Below are positions 1 to 8,093 of a stretch of DNA of 62,008 nt, piece after piece. Source of the DNA: Microcoleus asticus IPMA8 (lineage in GTDB: Bacteria > Cyanobacteriota > Cyanobacteriia > Cyanobacteriales > Microcoleaceae); assembly GCF_013179805.1 (NCBI RefSeq), contig NZ_SRRZ01000027.1, forward strand, positions 1 to 62,008, given 5' to 3'. The position numbers and the translations under genes are program-made. Below the pieces are notes generated by a model. The model was not told the DNA's origin, did not search any database, and saw only the letters and a program-made list of their open reading frames with translations. How positions within the stretch are numbered: position 1 is the stretch's first letter; each line of letters begins with the position of its first letter.

Positions 1-70
1 AGTTAAACACAGAGGTACTGGAATCATAATGAATACTCCTATATTTATTGTTTCAAGCACTGCATAGCCC

Positions 71-706
71 TTAACTGAACCGTATTGGGTTATATAATTC
101 TTCTGCCTTTTGCCTGACTTCTCTTTCTATAGATTCTGCCTGCGAAGCTGAATCATATTTGTTAGCAGCGGATGAATTATCTGTAGAAGAAACACTCAAA
201 CTCTCCCCAGCCAACAATCGAGTAAGAATATTTTCACTTATAACCGATCGCCCTTCCTCATCCTTCCGATTCAAACTCTCCCCAGCCAACAATTGCCAAC
301 CAATCTTCCCAGCAACCTCACTGATTTTCCCACAATTCATCTCACCCAGCCGCACCATTCGCCCACCCAATTCTAAATGCGTTTCGGGCGATACCAGCAA
401 CATGTCTCCAAATTCTTGCAGCCAGTTTACCCACTCAGCATCATTGATTTTGCAGCCGATTAAAAAGCCTTTAATTTCGCCCCGACTCCAGCCTTGTGCA
501 ACACCCTCTAACAGTGCCATGAATTTCTGTTCGTATTCCCCAAAAGAGCGAATCGGAGTTGGCTTTGACGGTGGGGGTGCAGGTTGTTTGCGGAAATGTC
601 GCTGAATTTGCCGCCACAGATTGAGGATGCTTTGCCAAATTTGTCGGATCATTGGCTGGGTTGGTGATGTGTTGTTGGAGATTGTAACATAAGCAACGGA
701 GGACAC
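71..706 (-). CDS. hypothetical cyanobacterial protein
   Basis: I do not recognise a family with a known function. The product is 211 residues, soluble, with a basic proline-rich stretch near residues 35-50 (KQPAPPPSKPTP) and a globular middle. A short internal repeat is visible: LLAGESLN near residue 139 and LLAGESLS near residue 165, mirrored in the DNA by the repeated CTCCCCAGCCAACAAT. The longest reading starts at a GTG at 706, but that codon lies against the dispersed palindromic repeat at 701-806. An ATG at 652 (MIRQIWQSIL) is an equally reasonable start; neither has a clear Shine-Dalgarno site. The gene is alone, and the next gene on the same strand is beyond the repeat cluster. Confidence 0.6.
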   Translation of the reverse strand: MSSVAYVTISNNTSPTQPMIRQIWQSILNLWRQIQRHFRKQPAPPPSKPTPIRSFGEYEQKFMALLEGVAQGWSRGEIKGFLIGCKINDAEWVNWLQEFGDMLLVSPETHLELGGRMVRLGEMNCGKISEVAGKIGWQLLAGESLNRKDEEGRSVISENILTRLLAGESLSVSSTDNSSAANKYDSASQAESIEREVRQKAEELYNPIRFS

Positions 707-806
707 GGCAATGCCGTCTCCCTACCCTCGATTAATTGTAGGGAAACGGCACTGCCGTGTCCTGACTTTGGCCGCAGAGGATACGGCAATGCCGTCTCCC
801 TACCCC
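701..806. repeat. palindromic repeat cluster, copy 1
   Basis: Arms of about 25 bases (GGACACGGCAATGCCGTCTC... at 701 and its near-perfect inverse ending at 762) face each other across a short spacer containing CGATTAATT. A third copy in the left orientation follows at 779-806. Each module contains the short palindrome CGGCANTGCCG. The same three-part arrangement occurs at 15168-15388, so this is a dispersed element rather than a gene-specific terminator. Confidence 0.8.
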
Positions 807-866
807 AAATAATTTTCGGGGAACTAAGGACTTTAGTCCTTACTAGAAACGCTCTTCTTCCTTACC

Positions 867-1961
867 CTAAAAAGAAATAATCAAGTAACCATTCAGGAAC
901 TTAGCACCAGTAACAGACTTTCCAGTTAGCGCCGGAGGCAGCAAAATATTGCGCCGCTGATCGCCCGCTTCGATCGTCACTTCCGGCCCGGATTGAATCA
1001 ATTTAATTTCTTTCTTGTCAAACCCAGGCAAAAACAAACTAACTTGACGCTGTGCAATGTTGATGTTAATGGGTTGAGGAGCTTTTGCCGCCTGAGAAAA
1101 ATCGGGCAAAGCATCAATTAGCGGCTGCCAGTTACTGTCACTGTGCGCCGGAACCGAAACAGCCGTCAAAGGCTCAAACTCGGCAGTAATAGCTTCTGTA
1201 ACCGGTGCTTGATTAACAATGACACCGCCCACAGTCAAACCAACTTGTTGAGAACTTCCCCAAAGATAGCGGGCAGTTGCGATCGCGCTTGCATCCCCAG
1301 TCGTCACCAAAAAAGCCGCCGTGCGGTTCGGATCTGCCAGCGCTTCCTTACCCTTATCCAAAAGATTATCGACTTGCTTAGTAGATTGAAAAGCATTGTC
1401 TCCCGACAAATCCACAGTCAACACCGTACTGACAACCGGTTGAATAAAAGGTGAAAGCGCTTTCCCCAAATCCGAATCTACCAAAGCTTGACGGAACCTG
1501 CGGATGTACCAACTCAGAATTTCCGGCATTCCCAGCATCCGCAGCGTATCCATGCCGCCATTGCCGTCATAAACAATTACATCGTATTGTTTGCTGTCCT
1601 CGTATTCCCGAAGTTCGTTTAACGCCAACGCGCTGTCCATTCCCGGCAACACTCCTAATTCTTGACCGTAAATCTGCTTGAAAAACGGAGTGCGGACATA
1701 TTGAGCTTCTAGTTGTTTAACTTCGTCCCACCTGCGTTCTAGCAGCGGCGCGCTTTGCACCTGAACTGCTTTGAGGTTGGGGGCGATTTCCTGGGGGTTG
1801 AGAGTCAGGGGAACCCCTAGCAGGATACCCAATGCAGGGCCCGGATCTTGGCCGAGCAGCAGAACTCGCTTGCCTTGAGCCGCGTATTTTTTAGCTGTTG
1901 CGATCGCGATCGTACTGCGGCCAGTGCCGCCTTTGCCCAAAAATGTCAAAATCAAAGCCAT
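867..1961 (-). CDS. ArsA/GET3-like ATPase with C-terminal alpha-crystallin-like domain
   Basis: A 364-residue SIMIBI-class P-loop ATPase of the ArsA/GET3 (TRC40) family, which use ATP to drive client binding or ion-pump cycles. The deviant Walker A is at residues 9-17 (GKGGTGRST). The signature lysine of KGG is present, but the usual P-loop GK(S/T) lysine is arginine. A Walker B/switch-like segment follows near residue 130 (YDVIVYDGNGG). The last 80 residues (from about 285) are a beta-rich HSP20-like segment (VSLFLPGFDKKEIKL), a common C-terminal addition in bacterial ArsA homologues. No CxxC zinc motif of eukaryotic GET3 is visible. It starts at a clean ATG and no ars genes are adjacent. 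The true client is unknown. Confidence 0.85.
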   Translation of the reverse strand: MALILTFLGKGGTGRSTIAIATAKKYAAQGKRVLLLGQDPGPALGILLGVPLTLNPQEIAPNLKAVQVQSAPLLERRWDEVKQLEAQYVRTPFFKQIYGQELGVLPGMDSALALNELREYEDSKQYDVIVYDGNGGMDTLRMLGMPEILSWYIRRFRQALVDSDLGKALSPFIQPVVSTVLTVDLSGDNAFQSTKQVDNLLDKGKEALADPNRTAAFLVTTGDASAIATARYLWGSSQQVGLTVGGVIVNQAPVTEAITAEFEPLTAVSVPAHSDSNWQPLIDALPDFSQAAKAPQPININIAQRQVSLFLPGFDKKEIKLIQSGPEVTIEAGDQRRNILLPPALTGKSVTGAKFLNGYLIISF

Positions 1962-2017
1962 TTTCTGTTCTCACTGCCAAAGCTTACTCTTTAACATTTA
2001 AGCGCAACCTTCAGCCA

Positions 2018-2123
2018 GAGTGGGGAGGAAGAGGAGAGTGGGAGAGTGGGAGAGTGGGAGAGGGGAAGAATTGGGAAAATTTTTCCTCTTCCTTCTTCCT
2101 TCTTCCTTCTTCCTTCTTCCTTC
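2018..2123. repeat. purine/pyrimidine low-complexity tandem repeats
   Basis: A run of GGGAGAGT octamers (about 2036-2065) is followed by a CCTTCTT heptamer run (about 2085-2123). The two halves are roughly complementary (GA-rich then CT-rich), so the transcript could fold on itself. It lies between the ATPase start and the 3' end of petP. Arrays of this kind are typical of filamentous cyanobacterial intergenic regions. Confidence 0.7.
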
Positions 2124-2131
2124 TACATCTG

Positions 2132-2332
2132 TTAAACGGGTTCTAGCTCATCTTCAAAAAACCAAGTCGCAAAACCGTCAAACTTGACAACCACACCTAC
2201 TCCGCTACCGTCAACCATTCTGAATCCGTCAACAGTGCCTACTGGATTCTCCTTTATCTTGCCCACTATATTTGCAGGTATCCGATCTCTGAGACGGCGC
2301 ACCTTCACTCTCTGACCTACTTCTATTGCCAC
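2132..2332 (-). CDS. petP: cytochrome b6f complex subunit PetP (DUF2862)
   Basis: A 66-residue protein matching the small SH3-like PetP/DUF2862 family. PetP is a peripheral cytosolic subunit of the cyanobacterial and red-algal cytochrome b6f complex that influences electron flow. Recognisable features are the start GQRVKVRRLRDRI, the central DGFRMVDGSGVGVVVKFD and the end TWFFEDELEPV. The length is normal. The start is GTG at 2332, supported by AGGAG nine bases upstream. No other pet gene is adjacent, so it is a stand-alone locus. Assignment rests on recalled family features. Confidence 0.8.
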   Translation of the reverse strand: MAIEVGQRVKVRRLRDRIPANIVGKIKENPVGTVDGFRMVDGSGVGVVVKFDGFATWFFEDELEPV

Positions 2333-2803
2333 TGAAATTGTTCTCCTGCTCTATATAACCTATATACAACCGTCCATTTTACAGTTTGGCGTCTACTTCG
2401 GAACAGCAACGCCAGCAGGCGATCGCTCGCTATGATTTTCCATCGAAATTTCGACCAGCTTTCCCTAAAAAACCCTCTTCTAGTCGGGGTTGGTCGATCG
2501 TGTACCTTGATTCGCTTGGGTTTGCCTCATCAGGTTCCACAGCAGCAAGCTCAACTCCCAGACTCTCGCGCACCGCGAAGATAATTATTTTTTATCCCTT
2601 TGCAAAAACAATCTTTTTATTAATTGCCACAACTACAGAATTTGTCCCCAATTAGTCATCCTTCCGGCAGAAGCCAAAAAGCATTCAGAAGCAGTAATTA
2701 ATTTTATGTTTGCTATATATAAATCTGCGATCTCTAAAGTTGACCTCGGCTAAAATCCATACTGCAAAGCACTTTGAGTCTGGTCGGCCAAATTTCCCGA
2801 AGG
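2333..2803. other. intergenic region without a supported gene
   Basis: Spacer between the divergently transcribed petP and fecR-domain genes. The open frame at 2386-2655 has no start context and a simple-composition, non-protein-like translation, so I do not call it. One HIP1 octamer lies near 2418. Promoters for both genes should be here, but none is clear enough to mark. Confidence 0.5.
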
Positions 2804-2850
2804 TCAGATTTTAGTAAACTGCCATCTTGTAACAGTTTACTAAAATCTGA
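2804..2850. repeat. perfect 18-bp inverted repeat
   Basis: TCAGATTTTAGTAAACTG at 2804-2821 is the exact reverse complement of 2833-2850, with an 11-base loop. It lies about 150 bases upstream of the FecR-domain gene. No U-tract follows on either strand, so it is not a standard intrinsic terminator. It may be a regulatory hairpin, a protein-binding palindrome or a small mobile repeat. Confidence 0.75.
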
Positions 2851-3002
2851 AAATAAAAAAAAGATTTAATGCTAAAATTTCAGGTTGAGAAAGTCGATTT
2901 TTGCTGTTGTCTTACCGCATAAAAAGTGGAACGCTTGCCGGATTTAGGGTGTCCAAGAGAGCAAAGGAAGTCAAGGAACTTCAAGATCACAAAATTGAAA
3001 TA

Positions 3003-4109
3003 ATGAATAAAATTTTTACGTGCTGGCGATCGACCCAAATTCCGCTCCTAAGTTTATCGTTAGCTGTGTTCGCCTGTCTGCCGCTCGGTCGTGGGGCGAT
3101 CGCCAGTCCGCTCTCTCCATCCCCCAAACAGCCCTCACACGCTACTAAAATTGTCTCGGTCGATCGACCGCCAGCATTGCCAACAAACTCACAATCTCCA
3201 AAAAATCCGGCAACAGTGGCGGCGAATTCATCCCCAACAGAGACAATAAAGGCTCAGGGAACAGCCGTCGGACGATCGCTCGAAATCCAAGAAATTCGCG
3301 GTACAGTCAGCTTTAAAGGGCGACCGGCGGTTGTGGGCGATCGGCTCCTCGCTCCCGGAGACGAAATCATCACCGGCCCCGATTCCACAGCCCGTTTAGC
3401 GATCGACAACTACACCGGCATCGTGGAAGTTGCCGAAAAAACCGCAGTCAGAATATCTGATTTGTCAAGCCGTGCAGGGGGCGAAAAAGACACAGCGATT
3501 TTTGTCAGCAGGGGGCGAGTCAGGTTGTCGATCGGCAAAACTGCCGCGACAACTCCCGCAGCCAACACCTCAACAATTATCCCGCCGAACCAAATAGCCG
3601 CCCTAAATACCTTCAGCGGACTCGGCAAATCCAGTCAAATTGCCCAACAAAAAAGTTCTGCCAAAACCGCCCCAGTCAGGGTTGAAACCCCAGAAGGCGT
3701 TGCCGGAGTCCGCGGCACCTCCTTTGGCGTCAGCGTCGGCGAAGGCAAAACCGCAGTCGAAACTATTGAAGGTGCAGTCGCAGTATCCAGCAGCACTGAC
3801 TCAGAAGTAGTTGTCAACGGCGGCAACGCCACGACAATTTTCCCTCAAACCTCGCCCGTGGGGCCCTCAGCGAGTCCTCGCCTAGCTCAACTCAAAGTCC
3901 GCAGTTTGGGGAGACTCAGCGGCAATATCTATCGCCTTAGCGGTCAAATTAACCCGATCGACATAATTTATGTCAACAACGAAGCGATTAAGATCGATCG
4001 AAATGGCAACTTCAAAATCCAAGGAATTTTACCTCCAAGTCGCCGCCTCAAAATCGTAGTGCGAGGCCCGTCAACCACAGAACGGCATTACAGCCTCGCT
4101 GTTCCTTAA
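3003..4109 (+). CDS. secreted FecR-domain protein
   Basis: I place the start at the ATG at 3003 (MNKIFTCWRS), which opens a signal peptide (LLSLSLAVFACLPLGRGAIA). The longer frame from 2901 adds a charged leader in front of it. After a Pro/Ser-rich linker comes a FecR domain (about residues 95-265: EIQEIRGTVSFKGRP, PGDEIITGPDSTARL, TPEGVAGVRGTSFGV, ETIEGAVAVS). A short beta-rich C-terminal module (GQINPIDIIYVNNEAIKIDRNG) looks like an Ig/glucodextranase-type fold. The product is probably exported to the periplasm. The CHASE2 cyclase gene lies about 430 bases downstream on the same strand. FecR and CHASE2-cyclase genes are often neighbours in cyanobacteria, suggesting the FecR protein feeds the extracytoplasmic CHASE2 sensor. 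That partnership is inference. Confidence 0.85.
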   Translation: MNKIFTCWRSTQIPLLSLSLAVFACLPLGRGAIASPLSPSPKQPSHATKIVSVDRPPALPTNSQSPKNPATVAANSSPTETIKAQGTAVGRSLEIQEIRGTVSFKGRPAVVGDRLLAPGDEIITGPDSTARLAIDNYTGIVEVAEKTAVRISDLSSRAGGEKDTAIFVSRGRVRLSIGKTAATTPAANTSTIIPPNQIAALNTFSGLGKSSQIAQQKSSAKTAPVRVETPEGVAGVRGTSFGVSVGEGKTAVETIEGAVAVSSSTDSEVVVNGGNATTIFPQTSPVGPSASPRLAQLKVRSLGRLSGNIYRLSGQINPIDIIYVNNEAIKIDRNGNFKIQGILPPSRRLKIVVRGPSTTERHYSLAVP

Positions 4110-4435
4110 ACAACCTTTTTAAGAGTAAAGTGCGCGGGCAGTCTCTGAGGATCTGAGTTAGATTGTAAGTCCTATCTGGGTTGATTATCATGTGTAAGTG
4201 CGAAGCATTTCGCGGTGAAACTCCCTCAGCCCAGGTGCATCTAAATCTTACAGTTAAGTTTGATTCAATTATTGTGGGGTGTCCCGCCAGCCGCAAAATA
4301 CAATTTAGATTCCCAACAGATTAGTCAAAATTAATAAATTTTGCGACTACCCTTCGCCCTTACGGTATTGTAAAACTTCATGACCAAAAATTTTTTGATG
4401 GTACAAGCCACCGGATTTATCCGTGGAATCAATCC

Positions 4436-4476
4436 AAAATCTAAAATCTAAAATCTAAAATCTAAAATCTAAAATC
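4436..4476. repeat. heptanucleotide tandem repeat (AAAATCT)n
   Basis: Five full AAAATCT units and most of a sixth lie in the spacer before the cyclase gene. The same heptamer in reverse complement occurs at 41440-41472. The rest of the 4110-4539 spacer shows nothing I can support. Confidence 0.9.
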
Positions 4477-4539
4477 GAATGACTCGCACTCCTCTCGAAA
4501 ACCGGACTCGAATGTTACTTTTTGCGTCAAATTAATTGC

Positions 4540-6357
4540 ATGAAGTTCAAAAAATGGATCGACGAGCATCTCAAAGACAATCAACTGATCGGCCTGCGGC
4601 AATATATAATCACAAATCCTCCCTGGATAACAGGTGCCATAGCAGGTATAATGTCTGTAGCCATGCTGCAATTGGGAATGTGGAAACCCCTTGAATATTT
4701 GGGATACAAAACGCTATTTCAAATTCGAGAAGCGGGAATTTTGCCAAATCCCGGATGGGATTCTAGAATTGCCGTAATTGCGATCGAACGGCATTCCTTG
4801 CAGGAATACGGTCAATTTCCTTGGCCTCGCAACCGCTACGCCCAACTGCTAGAAGCGCTGAAAAAATCTCCCCCCACAGCAGTTGGTTTTGACATTCTTT
4901 TCCTCGATCCGAGTCCGAAAGATGATATTTTAGCTGCTGCGATCGCCGCCAACGCCAAAGTTGTACTCCCTAGAACCATTAAAGAAGAACCAGTAGCATC
5001 TTTAAAAGCAGTCGCCGCAGGTGTCGGCCACATCAGCCAGGAAGCCGATAGCGACGGTATTACCCGCAACTCAAAAATCTTTCTCAACGGGATTCCTAAT
5101 TTCGGTTTAGCAATGACTCACAGGTACAATGCTGCTAATCCCCAAGATCCAGTATTGCTCCCACATTCCAAAAATAAGCAGGAAAAAAAAGTCTGGGTTA
5201 ACTGGCCGGGGAAAACTGAAAATCTACCTACCTATGCTTTTGTTGATGTCGTAGAAGGTAAAATTCCCGCAGATGCTCTGACCAATAAGTTAGTTTTAGT
5301 GGGCATAGTTGCTACCGGTTTAGACCCGATATCTTCACCTCTCAATAAGACTACGGCTGGGGTTTATTTATATGCAGCGTTGGTTGACAATTTGCTCAAT
5401 CAACGCTTGCTGCGGCGGCTGCCGGTACTCATAGAAATTTTGTTATTGTTGGGGATTGGCCCGCTTACCGCTTTGGTTCTGGGCAACCGAGGTGTTACAG
5501 AGAGAATTGCGATCGCTCTCGGTTTGCCTATAGTTTGGATTGCGGCTGCTGCTTTGTTATTTGGCTTATTTTTTTGGTGGGTTCCGATTGCCGCACCTAT
5601 CGGCACTCTCATTTTATCTGGCACTGCTTTGCAACTCCGGGAACAGTACGAAAAGCAGCAGTTGATGAGGTTATTTGAAAAGCACGTCGCTCCAGAGACA
5701 GCTCAGCTTATTTGGGAACGCAAAGCTGAGATATTTGAACAGGGAGAACTCGAACCTCAAGAACTGACAGCAACGGTGCTGTTTATGGATATTCGTAGTT
5801 TTACTTCGATTTCAGAAAAAATGCCACCGCGGGATTTGCTCACCTGGCTGAACAATTATTTGGAAGCGATGACCAACTGTATTATGGATCACGGCGGCGT
5901 TGTAGATAAATACATAGGTGATGCAATTATGGCAGTTTTTGGGGTGCCTTTTTGCCATACCGAATATGGACAAATTCAACAAGATGCTTTGAATGCAGTT
6001 GCAGCTTGCATTGCGATGCACGAACGGCTGCACCAACTTAACCAGCAGCTTAGAATTGAACGCAAACCTTTAATTAAGTTTGGCATCGGTTTGCATACCG
6101 GACAGTTAGTTGCTGGCAGCGTGGGCGGTTCCCGGCGTTTGAATTATTCTGTGATCGGTGATGCTGTCAACGTTGCTGCTAGATTGGAGGCGATGAATAA
6201 GGAAATTGTTTCTGACAGTCCTTTTAATTTGTTGGTGACGGGGAGGACTTTTGCTTACGTGCGCGATCGCTACGAAGGCCAAAAAGTAGGATCGATTCAA
6301 TTGCGCGGAAAAAAAGAACTGACTGTGGTTTATGCTATTATGGGCGAAAAGCATTAG
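4540..6357 (+). CDS. CHASE2-domain class III adenylate cyclase
   Basis: A membrane sensor that makes cAMP. A first membrane segment near the N-terminus is followed by an extracytoplasmic CHASE2 domain (about residues 55-285; DSRIAVIAIERHSLQEYG, FPWPRNRYAQL, AVGFDILFLDPS). Three closely spaced membrane segments (about 290-360) lead to the catalytic domain. Both metal aspartates are visible (FMDIRSFTS and KYIGDAIMAVFG). The adenine-selecting Lys is present in DKYIGDA, and Ser precedes VIGDAVN in place of Asp, a pattern found in known bacterial adenylate cyclases. The transition-state Asn and Arg are present (VNVAARLEAM). The frame can be extended to a TTG at 4522, but the ATG at 4540 is simpler. 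It is probably functionally linked to the FecR protein upstream. Confidence 0.9.
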   Translation: MKFKKWIDEHLKDNQLIGLRQYIITNPPWITGAIAGIMSVAMLQLGMWKPLEYLGYKTLFQIREAGILPNPGWDSRIAVIAIERHSLQEYGQFPWPRNRYAQLLEALKKSPPTAVGFDILFLDPSPKDDILAAAIAANAKVVLPRTIKEEPVASLKAVAAGVGHISQEADSDGITRNSKIFLNGIPNFGLAMTHRYNAANPQDPVLLPHSKNKQEKKVWVNWPGKTENLPTYAFVDVVEGKIPADALTNKLVLVGIVATGLDPISSPLNKTTAGVYLYAALVDNLLNQRLLRRLPVLIEILLLLGIGPLTALVLGNRGVTERIAIALGLPIVWIAAAALLFGLFFWWVPIAAPIGTLILSGTALQLREQYEKQQLMRLFEKHVAPETAQLIWERKAEIFEQGELEPQELTATVLFMDIRSFTSISEKMPPRDLLTWLNNYLEAMTNCIMDHGGVVDKYIGDAIMAVFGVPFCHTEYGQIQQDALNAVAACIAMHERLHQLNQQLRIERKPLIKFGIGLHTGQLVAGSVGGSRRLNYSVIGDAVNVAARLEAMNKEIVSDSPFNLLVTGRTFAYVRDRYEGQKVGSIQLRGKKELTVVYAIMGEKH

Positions 6358-6390
6358 TCAGTTGTCAGTTGTCAGTTGTCAGTTGTCAGT
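6357..6390. repeat. heptanucleotide tandem repeat (GTCAGTT)n
   Basis: Four complete GTCAGTT units plus GTCAGT begin inside the cyclase stop codon region. CCCAATTCCCATTCCCAATTCC and ACTACTGACTACTGAC follow, so the short space between two convergent genes is almost entirely simple repeat. Confidence 0.9.
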
Positions 6391-6455
6391 AGGGAAAATT
6401 ACCTTTTTCCCAATTCCCATTCCCAATTCCTAATGACTACTGACTACTGACCAAT

Positions 6456-7382
6456 CTAATCAAATACGCTCAGGCGCAGAGTTTTAGCTATTTGTTCTAA
6501 CAGAAATAAGCCGCCGACAGAATTTCCCTCTTTATCGAGGGGCGGACTGTAAAAGCCGATCGCACCTTGACCCGGAATTACCGAGAGCATTGCCCCGCTA
6601 ACTCCCGACTTGGCCGGCAGTCCTACCCGCAGCGCAAAGCGGGCCGATGCTTCATACAAACCGCAAGTTGCCATCAGTGCTTTGACAGTACGGCAGTTTT
6701 CCCCCATTGCTCGATCGCCACTATTTACCAAAACCATCCCCAGCTTAACTAAATCCTCCACAGTTCCCGACAAACAGCAGACGCGATTGTAAGTTTCTAA
6801 AGCAATTTCCGCATTTTGAATATAACCCGATTCTACGATTTTTAAGGCGATATTCCAATTATTTTGATTCGGGTTTTCCTTCACTGAATCGAGCATTAAC
6901 TCGTCAACAAATAACTGACTTTTTGCCTGTTGATTCAGCCAACCGAGCAAGTTTTGACAGCGCGCCACAGCATTTTGACCGGGAATCAAAGACGCTAGGG
7001 CGATCGCCCCGCTATTAATCATCGGGTTTCTCGGCTTTCCTTGGTCTATTTCGAGTTGAGTTAACGAATTGAAAGGCAGTTCCGAAGGCTCCCAGCCAAC
7101 GCAGTCAAATACCATTTTTTCGCCCAATTCGCACAGCAAATAAAGCAGGACGAAGGGCTTGACTGCACTCATCAGCGGGAATTTTTGATCGATGCTACCA
7201 CAGCTCACAATTTGACCGTCAATTGCCCTAATTTGCACGGCAAAGTTTTGTCGATCGGCTCGCGCAAGGAGAGGTATGTACGCGGGAATTTGACCGGATT
7301 TACTGCGATTTATGGCCTCTGTTGCCCATGCGGCCAGTTGTTCTGGTTGCAGGGAAGATAGTTTGCTGGTGGATATTGTCAA
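6456..7382 (-). CDS. glsA: glutaminase (serine beta-lactamase fold)
   Basis: Hydrolyses glutamine to glutamate and ammonia in the cytosol. The 308-residue length and motifs fit the GlsA/YbgJ family: the SxxK nucleophile motif as SAVK (about residue 72), GKPRNPMINSGAIA (about 135), a conserved YNRVC region, SGVSGAML, and SPPLDKEGNSVGG near the end. Family members usually read SISK and NAGAI, so SAVK and NSGAI are mild variants. The start is a TTG at 7382, since an in-frame stop lies just upstream and no earlier ATG exists. It converges with the cyclase gene and stands alone. Confidence 0.92.
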   Translation of the reverse strand: MTISTSKLSSLQPEQLAAWATEAINRSKSGQIPAYIPLLARADRQNFAVQIRAIDGQIVSCGSIDQKFPLMSAVKPFVLLYLLCELGEKMVFDCVGWEPSELPFNSLTQLEIDQGKPRNPMINSGAIALASLIPGQNAVARCQNLLGWLNQQAKSQLFVDELMLDSVKENPNQNNWNIALKIVESGYIQNAEIALETYNRVCCLSGTVEDLVKLGMVLVNSGDRAMGENCRTVKALMATCGLYEASARFALRVGLPAKSGVSGAMLSVIPGQGAIGFYSPPLDKEGNSVGGLFLLEQIAKTLRLSVFD

Positions 7383-7596
7383 ATTAGATAACTTATTGGT
7401 TTAATCTAAAATAAAGTGCGATCGCCCGATCGAGATCACAAACTTTTCCATGCCCGATTTTAAAATAAATCTGACCAAGAAAATTACTTTGCATAAAAAC
7501 CTGCTATTTGCCCAGATAAATAAGTAGCAGCTTCAAGGCAAAGTTGTTTCCCGACAACAACCAGCACTAGCTCAAAAGGGCGACCGATGGTGATTT

Positions 7597-7620
7597 CCCT
7601 GCCCCGTTGTCAGGGCAGGG
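7597..7620. repeat. GC-rich inverted repeat (hairpin)
   Basis: CCCTGCCC at 7597-7604 pairs with GGGCAGGG at 7613-7620 across an 8-base loop. No T-run follows. It sits in the 350-base spacer between divergent glsA and the small membrane protein gene, about 110 bases before the latter's start. It could be a leader hairpin or a repeat. Confidence 0.6.
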
Positions 7621-7730
7621 TGCTTCTCTAACTTAATTCTCAAGGGAGAAATTCGCAATCCTTTCCGGATACCCCCCGAACCTCTGAGAATTTACCATCC
7701 AACCGAATCTACCAAAATCAGGATAAAAAA

Positions 7731-8093
7731 ATGCCAGAAGCACCAAAAGCAGAAGCACCAAAAGCAGAAGCAGCAAAACCAGCTCCGCTGACTTTTAAGG
7801 GTGTGTGCAGCGACGGAGTTCTAAAAGGCAAAGAAATTGAAGGCAAACTAGACATCAAAATCAACGTCGAGTCCGTCAAAGCTAAAGAGGCGCCGGCCCC
7901 CAAAAAATCCGAGTGGGAGCCAGTTATCTTTTGGGTATTGTTTGCTTTCATGGCAAACTTGATTGTCGGCGACCCCGCCGGAATGAAAAAAAAATACAAC
8001 TCCCCACAAAGGTCTGATTCTCATCAGATGTTAAACCAATCTGGGGAGCAGTCGCTGTTGCCTAAGAAAAACACCAGCAACTCGCCGCTTTAG
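7731..8093 (+). CDS. small single-span membrane protein of unknown function
   Basis: 120 residues. An Ala/Pro/Lys repeat opens the protein (PEAPKAEAPKAEAAKPAP, seen in the DNA as near-identical 15-base units). A short globular part follows (FKGVCSDGVLKGKEIEG), then one membrane segment near residues 64-82 (PVIFWVLFAFMANLIVG) and a basic, polar tail. It starts at an ATG after an A-rich stretch with no strong Shine-Dalgarno site. It meets the YdcF-family gene tail to tail with a 4-base overlap (8090-8093). I do not recognise the family. Confidence 0.6.
   Translation: MPEAPKAEAPKAEAAKPAPLTFKGVCSDGVLKGKEIEGKLDIKINVESVKAKEAPAPKKSEWEPVIFWVLFAFMANLIVGDPAGMKKKYNSPQRSDSHQMLNQSGEQSLLPKKNTSNSPL

Noticed and set aside
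701..806. Palindromic repeats as a possible CRISPR array
   Set aside because: No regular repeat-spacer alternation; units are inverted relative to each other and no cas genes are present.
2386..2655. Open frame of 89 codons between petP and the FecR gene
   Set aside because: No Shine-Dalgarno site, no recognisable motif, composition driven by HIP1 sites and AT-rich DNA.
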